Shown here: positions 31,344 to 37,440 of the stretch, one piece after another
Layout of the letters: each line of letters begins with the position of its first letter
How positions within the stretch are numbered: position 1 is the stretch's first letter
Source of the DNA: Arthrobacter sp.
GTDB taxonomy: Bacteria; Actinomycetota; Actinomycetes; Actinomycetales; Micrococcaceae
Length of the DNA: 37,440 nt
Direction of reading: 5' to 3'
Assembly: GCA_031178585.1 (NCBI GenBank)
Contig: JAPSIT010000008.1
Span: 1 to 37,440, forward strand
The notes under the pieces: model-generated
Databases searched by the model: none
What the model was told of the DNA's origin: nothing
The model's input: the letters and a program-made list of their open reading frames with translations, nothing else
Made by a program: the position numbers and the translations under genes

Positions 31344-32225
31344 GTGGCTACAGCCGCACAATGGATCCAAGGCGCCCGCCCCCGCACACTTCCGGCTGCG
31401 ATCGCCCCTGTCCTGATCGGTACAGCGGCGGCATTTGAGATGGACGCCTTCCGTCCGCTGAATGCCGTCCTGGCGGCCCTCGTTGCGCTGCTGCTGCAGG
31501 TCGGCGTCAACTACGCCAACGACTACTCGGACGGTATCCGCGGCACGGACGAAGACCGTGTGGGACCGCTGCGGCTAGTCGGATCCGGGGCGGCCAGCGC
31601 CGAGCACGTCAAGTACGCGGCGTTCGGCGCCTTCGGGCTGGCCATGCTGCTGGGGCTGGTGCTCGTCGTCATGACCCAGACGTGGTGGCTGCTGCTTGTG
31701 GGCCTGGGCTGCATCATGGCGGCATGGGGCTATACCGGCGGCAAGAACCCGTACGGCTACATGGGCCTGGGCGAGGTCTTCGTGTTCGTCTTCTTCGGGC
31801 TCGTGGCCACGCTCGGCACCACCTACACCCAAGCCGGCCAGGTCAGCCTCCCCGCCGTTATCGGCGCCATCGGCACCGGCCTCATCGCCTGCGCACTCCT
31901 GATGGCCAACAATGTCCGCGACATCCCGACCGATACCAAGGCCGGCAAGCGGACCCTCGCTGTGCGTCTCGGCGACAAGCATGCGCGGGAAAGCTACGTC
32001 CTGATGCTCGCCGTCGCGATCCTGCTGGTGGTGATTCTCGCGCCCACACGGCCCTGGATGCTGATTGTCCTACTGCTCATCCCGGCCAGCCTGATGCCTG
32101 CCTGGCTGATGATCAACGGCCGCAAGCGCAAGAGCCTCATCCCTGTCCTGAAGCAGACGGGCCTGATCAACCTTGGCTACGCAGCCCTGTTCTCCCTTGG
32201 CCTGTTCCTGGGCCACGGGCTGTAG
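31344..32225 (+). CDS. menA: 1,4-dihydroxy-2-naphthoate polyprenyltransferase
   Basis: Integral membrane prenyltransferase attaching the isoprenoid tail to DHNA. 293 residues, about eight to nine spans. First Asp-rich motif NDYSDGIRGTDEDRVGP (59-75) and second motif NNVRDIPTDTKAGKRTLAVRLG. N-terminal WIQGARPRTLPAAIAPVLIG is the MenA opening. GTG 31344 with GAGG nine bases upstream is chosen; the open frame to 31203 overlaps menE. Third gene of the men row; MenD, MenC, MenF and MenG are not in the window. Confidence 0.95.
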   Translation: MATAAQWIQGARPRTLPAAIAPVLIGTAAAFEMDAFRPLNAVLAALVALLLQVGVNYANDYSDGIRGTDEDRVGPLRLVGSGAASAEHVKYAAFGAFGLAMLLGLVLVVMTQTWWLLLVGLGCIMAAWGYTGGKNPYGYMGLGEVFVFVFFGLVATLGTTYTQAGQVSLPAVIGAIGTGLIACALLMANNVRDIPTDTKAGKRTLAVRLGDKHARESYVLMLAVAILLVVILAPTRPWMLIVLLLIPASLMPAWLMINGRKRKSLIPVLKQTGLINLGYAALFSLGLFLGHGL

Positions 32226-32248
32226 GAGGAAGGCGCTGCAAACGGGTG

Positions 32249-32587
32249 TTAAGCCTCCGTGCTGCCCGGGCCGGTTTTCCGCGGGCCGTTCTTCGGGACG
32301 TCGTTTCGGACGGTGACGTCCGGGTGGGTGTCCGTCAGGCGGTCCTCAGCCTCGGCGTCGTCCACTTCACTGGCGGTACGCAGGGGCTTGGCGCGGCCGG
32401 AGAACCGGGCGTGGAGGGAAGCGGCCGCCGCATCGCGCTGCTTCTGGAAAAACAGGTAGCTGATGGCGAAGGAAATGAGGCCTGCGCAGACCACTGCGAG
32501 GAGCCAGCCCAGCTGCAGGAACACGAACAGCGCAAACAGCGGGACGAAGAGGGCGAGCCGGATCAGGGAGTATTTCACAAAAGCCAC
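32249..32587 (-). CDS. DUF4229-family small membrane protein
   Basis: 112 residues. Two hydrophobic spans at the N-terminus (LIRLALFVPLFALFVFL and LLAVVCAGLISFAISYLFF), then a basic/acidic cytoplasmic tail (FQKQRDAAAASLHARFSG, followed by a Glu/Asp-rich, Pro-rich end). This fits DUF4229, found in actinobacteria near menaquinone and cytochrome genes; role unknown. GTG start at 32587 gives MAFVKYS; a second GTG three codons later is possible. Convergent with menA, 23 bases apart. Confidence 0.82.
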   Translation of the reverse strand: MAFVKYSLIRLALFVPLFALFVFLQLGWLLAVVCAGLISFAISYLFFQKQRDAAAASLHARFSGRAKPLRTASEVDDAEAEDRLTDTHPDVTVRNDVPKNGPRKTGPGSTEA

Positions 32588-32793
32588 TATCCAAGTTTAG
32601 CCGTCATCCCTGGATGCGGCCTGCGCGAGGAGGCAGCGGGACCCGCTCCGGCGTCCCATGTTGCGCAGGGTTCGGTTGGTCGACGGGGAAATACCCGTCA
32701 CAGAAAGTTCGTGTCCTAGTTCCGGAAATCCGTGGCACCGGCCGTGTGCATACTGTAATCTCCTCCGGGGCACGTGACGGCTAGACTGAATGC

Positions 32794-33210
32794 ATGCTCC
32801 GAGTTGCCATTGCAGTCGCCATCCTCGCTATCTACGTCTATGGACTGGTGGATGTGATCCGGACTGATGCGACCCTCACCAGGGGCTTCTCCAAGACAAC
32901 ATGGATCATCATCGTTGTCTTCCTGCCCATCATCGGTGCTGCCTTGTGGTTCCTGATCGGCCGGCCCCGCTACGAGGCTCCGGTCCGGCAGGCCTACCCG
33001 CACCCCACAGCCCCCGATGACGACCCCGACTTCCTCCGCAACCTGGAGCAGCGCCGCCGCAAACAGGCGGAAGCGGAGCGGCTTCGGAAGCTGAAGGACG
33101 ACCTCGAGGCCAAGAAGCGCCAAGCCGACGGCGGCCCCTCCGGATCGGGTAATTCGGGCGCACCGGGCGCCGGAGACGCCAGCGCCGAGGGCAACCCCGA
33201 GGTCAAGTAG
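32794..33210 (+). CDS. PLDc_N-domain small membrane protein
   Basis: 138 residues. Two N-terminal spans (AIAVAILAIYVYGLVDVI and TTWIIIVVFLPIIGAALWFLIGRPR) match the phospholipase D-nuclease N-terminal domain, a membrane anchor also found at the start of cardiolipin synthases. Then comes a charged, predicted helical segment (RNLEQRRRKQAEAERLRKL) and a Gly/Ser/Pro-rich tail. No catalytic HKD domain, so not itself a phospholipase. ATG 32794; no strong ribosome site. Stands alone, converging with ccsB (167 bases between stops). Confidence 0.84.
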   Translation: MLRVAIAVAILAIYVYGLVDVIRTDATLTRGFSKTTWIIIVVFLPIIGAALWFLIGRPRYEAPVRQAYPHPTAPDDDPDFLRNLEQRRRKQAEAERLRKLKDDLEAKKRQADGGPSGSGNSGAPGAGDASAEGNPEVK

Positions 33211-33376
33211 CAACCCGGCGCGGGTTCCGTCACCCGTTTGACGAAAAGGCCGCGCCCGGCAACCAAGCTGAGCGGGCCAATTTTGCGCAATCGTCCGGCT
33301 CGATCGGGTACCGGGCAGGCGAACAGAAACCCGTGCTGTGGGAGCCGCGAGAACCCCCTACAGCCGGAGAAAGCCG

Positions 33377-34492
33377 TTACAGCCCCGAGTAGGAGTGCAG
33401 CCCGTTGAAGAACTGGTTCACGATCGTGAAGTTGAAGACCACGCACAGGTAGCCCACGATCGACAGCCAGGCAGCGCGGGTTCCCGTCCAGCCGCGGGTT
33501 GCCCGGGCGTGGAGGTAGCCGGCGTAGACCACCCAGATCACGAATGTCCAGACTTCCTTGGTGTCCCAGCCCCAGAAGCGGCCCCAGGCCTTCTCGGCCC
33601 AGATGGCCCCGAACATGAGCGTGAAGGTCCAGCCGATGAAGGCGATCGCATTGATGCGGTAGGAAAGGTTCTCCAGGCTTAGCGCGGTCGGCACCAGGCG
33701 CATGAAGCCCAGCTTGTCCACTTCACCGGCGGCAATCGTCTTCTGCCGGTGCGACTGCACGAGCTGCAGCGCCGACATGGCGAACGTGAGGGTGAAGAGG
33801 GCCGAGGAGAGCACGGCGATGGAGACGTGAATGACGAGCCAGTAGCTCTGCAGTGCCGGCACGAGGTGGCCAACGGGCGTCCAGTAGGCCACGGACGCAG
33901 CCACCAGCATGATGATCACCAGGCCCACCACGAACGTGCCGAGGAACCGCAGGTCACGCCGGATCAGCACGATCAGGAAGACGGCGACCGCAACAAACGC
34001 GCCGGTGGTCAGGAACTCGTACATGTTGCCCCAGGGCACCCGCCCCGCGCCGATCGCCCGAGTGAGCACACCCGCCGCATGGATCACGGCACCCAGCACC
34101 GTTAGCGCCACTGCCACGCGGGCAGGTGCACGTCGCTCGCCACTGTAGTTCATGCTGGCGTCGGCGGTCTGCCCCGCAGCCACGCCGCCTTGGACTTTGG
34201 CAGAAACGGACGACGACGGCCGCTCGGCACGGCCGGCAGGTCCGGCAAGGTGCCCCTCGAGGCGGTCTCCGCGGCCCGCGGCGCCCGCCCCTGCAGTGGC
34301 GGGAACCTTCGCTTCGTCGTCCGCGCCAGCAGCAGCCCCAGCGGCGGCGGCTTTGAGGTCCACAGCACGCAAAGCCCGGCTGCTCTTGGCCAGGTCCCAG
34401 GCGAACGCGATGAACGCCACCGTGTACGTGCCCGCAGCGAGGAGCATGAACAGCTCGCTGTACTGGCCCATGGTTTCGTTGATGGGGTACAT
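33377..34492 (-). CDS. ccsB: Cytochrome c biogenesis protein CcsB (heme handling, system II)
   Basis: 371-residue membrane protein; with ResB it delivers heme to apocytochromes c on the outer face of the membrane. WWD-type heme motif in WGRFWGWDTKEVWTF, external His in YWLVIHVSIAV and YLHARATRGW, and the GRVPWGNMYEFL segment typical of CcsB/ResC. Between the first span and the rest there is a ~80-residue Ala/Gly/Arg-rich, disordered-looking loop (residues ~40-122), longer than needed for a linker. ATG at 34492 shares its A with the TAA of resB (TAATG). Last gene of the cytochrome maturation operon. Confidence 0.94.
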   Translation of the reverse strand: MYPINETMGQYSELFMLLAAGTYTVAFIAFAWDLAKSSRALRAVDLKAAAAGAAAGADDEAKVPATAGAGAAGRGDRLEGHLAGPAGRAERPSSSVSAKVQGGVAAGQTADASMNYSGERRAPARVAVALTVLGAVIHAAGVLTRAIGAGRVPWGNMYEFLTTGAFVAVAVFLIVLIRRDLRFLGTFVVGLVIIMLVAASVAYWTPVGHLVPALQSYWLVIHVSIAVLSSALFTLTFAMSALQLVQSHRQKTIAAGEVDKLGFMRLVPTALSLENLSYRINAIAFIGWTFTLMFGAIWAEKAWGRFWGWDTKEVWTFVIWVVYAGYLHARATRGWTGTRAAWLSIVGYLCVVFNFTIVNQFFNGLHSYSGL

Positions 34493-36261
34493 TACCGGTC
34501 CTTCTTCGGCTCAGCGGAGCCTGCTGGTGAGGAATTGGAAGATGGTTGGCCGGCTTCGTCAGAGCCGGGAGTGCCGCCGGAGTCGCCGTCGGACTCAAGG
34601 TTCCACTTGCGCGACAGGAGCCCGCGGACGGCGACGGCTTCACCGGCGAGGCGGTGGTCCTCACCGCGTGCCAGGAGTCCGTATTCCACCATGGTCCGGC
34701 CGTCCTCGTGCGTTCCCGTGCGGACCCAGACGCGGCGCCGGTTGACGTACAGGGAAACCACGAGGCCTGCCACGGCGAGCAACGCGAAGATGAGCGCCGA
34801 AAGCTGGCCGGGGTTGTGGTGGATGTCGACGCCGACGTACTTCTTCACGCCGTCGAACGAGATGGAGCCCTTGCCGTCCGGGAGCGTGTAGGTGCTTCCG
34901 GGCGCCAGCGTGATGCCGCCGGCCTCGAGGTCACGGGCGTTCAGCGGTGTGAGGTCCTTGACGTCAAGCTCGAACACGTTTTGCGGCGCGCCCTTGTCCA
35001 GGCCGAGATCGCCGTAGTAGGAGTTCAGGCTCAGCTGCGGGTTGATGAGCTCGGGGTCTCCGCTGAAGGAAATACCCTCGTCGGTCACGAACGCTGTGGG
35101 CAGGAAGAACCCTGCGAAGCCGAGCTGGTCCGGCTTGGCGTCGGGAACCTTGATGACCACGGAAGAGTAGTAGTTGTCCCCCTGCAGCTTGGCCACCACG
35201 GGACCCTGCATGGCGACGTTTCCGTTGCCATCGCGGATCGTAACCACCGGTGCGTAGCCGTTGCCGGTCAGGTAGATGCTGGTTCCGCCAAGCGTGACGG
35301 GCTCGTTGACTTTGAGGACTTCCTTTTGGGCGGGTGCGCCGGGGTTTTCCTTGGTGGTGACTTCCGCCGTAAAGTCGATGGGCTGGCCGAACTTGCCCTG
35401 GGATTCGCGGTCGAAGGTGGCTTGGAACTTGTCCAACTGGATGGAGTAGGGCTGGAGCTGGCTGCTCTGGAAGTTGGTGCCGGGGTTGAACTGGTCGTAG
35501 CCCACCAGGGTGTTGACGAAGGTGTCGCCCTCCACCAGGATCCTCTGGCCGCTGTAGCCGAACAGCCCGCCGATGGCCACGGAGACAAGGACTCCGATCA
35601 GCGAAGTATGGAAGACCAGGTTGCCAACTTCCTTGAGGAAGCCGCGCTCCGCCCCCAGAGACGGCCGCGCGCCGTCGTCGTGCCTTACCTCAACGCGGTA
35701 ACCGCGTTTCTTCAGCAGTTCCGCTGCGTCTTCAATAGCGTCCGACGCCGGGATGCCGGCTTCCGCGGGCACCACCAGTGTGCCGTACTCCGGGAGGCGG
35801 GAAAGCCGTTTCGGGGTGCGCGGAGGCTGTGAGCGCATGGCCCGGTAGTGCGCGATGGCGCGGGGCACCACGCAGCCGATCAGCGAAATGAACAGCAGGA
35901 TGTAGATGGCGGAGAACCAGGCCGACGAATACACGTCGTACAGCTGCAGGGCGTCGAGGATCTTGCCGTAGTCCGGGTTGTCCTTGATGTACTGCGTGAC
36001 GACCGACGGGTTCGCCGGACGCTGCGGAAACAGCGAGCCCGGCACGGCGGCCACGGCCAGCAGCAGCAGGAGGAACAGCGCGGTGCGCATGCTGGTCAGC
36101 TGCGTCCAGGCCCAGCGCAGCATGCCGCTGATGCCGAGGGCAGGCAGCGCGGCGTCGGCCTTGGCCTCCTTCACGGCGTTCTTCGGGACGGCTTCCTTGG
36201 AGGCATTTTTCGAGGCTTCCTCGCCCGAAGGGTTCTTGGGTGACTTCACACGCTCGCTCAT
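34492..36261 (-). CDS. resB: Cytochrome c biogenesis protein ResB (system II)
   Basis: 589 residues. A Lys/Glu/Ala-rich cytoplasmic N-terminus (SPKNPSGEEASKNASKEAV) is followed by MRTALFLLLLLAVAAVPGSLFPQR, the classical ResB opening span. A second span pair (FSAIYILLFISLIGCVVPR) and NLVFHTSLIGVLVSVAIGGLFGY with the conserved His follow, then a large external domain (~230-520), and a last span near SALIFALLAVAGLVVSLYV. Together with CcsB it forms the heme channel/synthetase. ATG 36261 shares a base with the TGA of ccdA (TGATG); the open frame extends to 36615 but antisense-like. C-terminal tail Ser/Gly/Pro-rich. Confidence 0.94.
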   Translation of the reverse strand: MSERVKSPKNPSGEEASKNASKEAVPKNAVKEAKADAALPALGISGMLRWAWTQLTSMRTALFLLLLLAVAAVPGSLFPQRPANPSVVTQYIKDNPDYGKILDALQLYDVYSSAWFSAIYILLFISLIGCVVPRAIAHYRAMRSQPPRTPKRLSRLPEYGTLVVPAEAGIPASDAIEDAAELLKKRGYRVEVRHDDGARPSLGAERGFLKEVGNLVFHTSLIGVLVSVAIGGLFGYSGQRILVEGDTFVNTLVGYDQFNPGTNFQSSQLQPYSIQLDKFQATFDRESQGKFGQPIDFTAEVTTKENPGAPAQKEVLKVNEPVTLGGTSIYLTGNGYAPVVTIRDGNGNVAMQGPVVAKLQGDNYYSSVVIKVPDAKPDQLGFAGFFLPTAFVTDEGISFSGDPELINPQLSLNSYYGDLGLDKGAPQNVFELDVKDLTPLNARDLEAGGITLAPGSTYTLPDGKGSISFDGVKKYVGVDIHHNPGQLSALIFALLAVAGLVVSLYVNRRRVWVRTGTHEDGRTMVEYGLLARGEDHRLAGEAVAVRGLLSRKWNLESDGDSGGTPGSDEAGQPSSNSSPAGSAEPKKDR

Positions 36262-37016
36262 CAGATCGGCAACTTCACGTCGGTTTGGAACCAGTACTGC
36301 AGCTCGGTGACCCAGGCACCCCACACGCCTGTGGCCATCAGAAGGCCCAGGACGATCAGCACCCCGCCGCCGGTCCGCTGGATGGCCAGGCGGTGGTTGC
36401 GGAAAAAGGACATGATCCCGGCGCCGCGGCGGACCGCCAAGGCGATCAGCAGGAAGGGAATGCCCAGGCCGAGGCTGTACACAAAGGCAAGGAAGGCGCC
36501 CTTTGCGGCGGATGAACCGCCCGAGAGGCTCAGGAGCTGGACGGCGGAGTAGGTCGGGCCGATGCAGGGCGCCCAGCCGAGGCCGAAGGTGATGCCCAGC
36601 AGCGGGGCGCCCCACAGGCCGGCTGGCGGCTTTGCATGGATTTTGGCGTCGCGCTGCAGCCAGCTGAAGCCGCCCATGAACACCACGCCCAGGGCGATCA
36701 CCAGGACACCGAGCAGCTGCGTGATCCAGCCGTTTTGGCCTCCGGAGATCAGTGTCCCCAGCTGGCCAAAGGCACCGCCGAGCAGCACGAAGATCACCGA
36801 GAAACCAAGCACGAAGAGCCCGATGCCGGCGAGCATGCGGCCGCGTTTCTGCTTCTGGAGGTCGACGCCGGTCAGCCCGGTCACATAGCCCAGGTATCCG
36901 GGCACCAGCGGCAGGACACAGGGCGAGAGGAAGGAGACCAAGCCGGCCAGGAGCGCCACCGGGATGGCAAGCAGCAGGGAGCCGTTCAGGATGGCTTCGG
37001 CGAATGGGCTGTTCAC
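36261..37016 (-). CDS. ccdA: Thiol-disulfide transmembrane carrier CcdA
   Basis: 251 residues, six spans; carries reducing equivalents across the membrane to the ResA-like thioredoxin so that apocytochrome heme-binding cysteines stay reduced. The two membrane cysteines are Cys33 (LSPCVLPLVPGY) and Cys151 (GWAPCIGPT), both in the conserved Pro contexts. GTG start at 37016 lies 15 bases after the stop of the thioredoxin gene. Stop overlaps resB start. Order ResA-like, CcdA, ResB, CcsB is the usual actinobacterial system II operon. Confidence 0.95.
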   Translation of the reverse strand: MNSPFAEAILNGSLLLAIPVALLAGLVSFLSPCVLPLVPGYLGYVTGLTGVDLQKQKRGRMLAGIGLFVLGFSVIFVLLGGAFGQLGTLISGGQNGWITQLLGVLVIALGVVFMGGFSWLQRDAKIHAKPPAGLWGAPLLGITFGLGWAPCIGPTYSAVQLLSLSGGSSAAKGAFLAFVYSLGLGIPFLLIALAVRRGAGIMSFFRNHRLAIQRTGGGVLIVLGLLMATGVWGAWVTELQYWFQTDVKLPI

Positions 37017-37031
37017 GGTACGGCGCGCCCG

Positions 37032-37440
37032 CTACTCTGCCACGGCGGATTCGATGAGGGCCTTCAGGGTGCCCTTTTGGATCTCCCCCAGGACGCGGGA
37101 AGCGACACGGCCCTGCTTGTCCACCACCAGCGTTGTGGGAACCGCTCCGGGCGGCACGAGGCTGGACACGGACAACAGCACGCTGCCGTCCTTGTCGTTG
37201 AAACTCGGGTACGTCAACCCGAACGTCTTGTCGAACGCCTCCGCGGTTGCCTTCTCATCCCGAAGGTTTACGCCAAAGAACTGCACGCCCTTGCTCTTGA
37301 AGTTCTGGTGCAGCTCCTCGAGCACCGGCGCCTCGACCCGGCACGGTGCGCAGGCAGCGAACCAGAAGTTCAGCACGGTGACCTTGCCCTGGAAGTCCTG
37401 GGGCGTCACGGTGGTGCCGTTGAAAAGCGTGCCCTGGATG
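37032..37440 (-). CDS. TlpA/ResA-like thioredoxin, N-terminus outside the window
   Basis: 136 codons of a membrane-linked thioredoxin-fold protein. Redox motif CAPC in NFWFAACAPCRVEAPVL, then GVNLRDEKATAEAF, the cis-Pro in PPGAVPTTLVVDKQGRV. It reduces the CxxCH disulfide of apocytochrome c, fed by CcdA. The codon at 37409 is an internal GTG (Val): the frame continues upstream to the window edge encoding IQGTLFNGTT, so the true start and the expected signal peptide lie outside. First gene seen of the cytochrome operon. Confidence 0.92.
   Translation of the reverse strand, partial: IQGTLFNGTTVTPQDFQGKVTVLNFWFAACAPCRVEAPVLEELHQNFKSKGVQFFGVNLRDEKATAEAFDKTFGLTYPSFNDKDGSVLLSVSSLVPPGAVPTTLVVDKQGRVASRVLGEIQKGTLKALIESAVAE

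Overview
The window is high-GC DNA with frequent GTG starts and tightly overlapping stop/start codons. The gene content (phenylacetate catabolism with a TetR-type PaaR, a LAxTG-anchored protease, LGFP-repeat cell-wall protein, DUF6480, CsbD, type II-like MenB, system II cytochrome c maturation) fits an actinobacterium of the Micrococcaceae, most likely Arthrobacter or Pseudarthrobacter. No rRNA, tRNA, transposase, integrase or CRISPR array was seen.

Layout. 1-2800: pta-ackA acetate operon on the minus strand, ackA running off the left edge. 3198-4175: a CPBP-family membrane protease. 4170-10920 and 16649-19623: genes of phenylacetate (PAA) degradation. These are paaI-paaK, the regulator paaR, paaZ diverging from a second hotdog thioesterase, and a thiolase/enoyl-CoA hydratase/3-hydroxyacyl-CoA dehydrogenase operon. 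Four copies of a 14-bp imperfect palindrome of the PaaR type (ACCGNNCGNNCGGT) lie in front of exactly these four units. Between paaR and paaZ lie a small conserved hypothetical gene and a low-GC VOC gene. The VOC gene is flanked on both sides by 32-bp-period repeat arrays in opposite orientation.

10961-16639 is an unrelated block: a FetB-like permease, a LAxTG-anchored trypsin-like protease coupled to a tyrosine phosphatase, a secreted SGNH hydrolase, an SRPBCC protein and a DUF6480 membrane protein. 19669-24692: a second SRPBCC protein, CsbD, an AnsP-like amino-acid permease, and a coupled lipoprotein plus LGFP-repeat L,D-transpeptidase pair. 24791-27552: a three-gene Mn/Zn-type ABC importer with a Mn-type set of metal ligands in its binding protein.

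27746-37440: a second CPBP protease, a VOC protein, menB-menE-menA (late menaquinone synthesis), DUF4229 and PLDc_N small membrane proteins. Convergent to these is the system II cytochrome c maturation operon (ResA-like thioredoxin, CcdA, ResB, CcsB), entering from the right edge. Quinone and cytochrome c supply therefore sit side by side.

The signals that go beyond routine annotation are the four-site PaaR regulon with -10-like hexamers starting at the operator edge, the inverted pair of helically phased 32-bp arrays around an atypical-GC gene, the low-complexity insertion inside PaaI, and the structured leader in front of the lipoprotein/L,D-transpeptidase pair.
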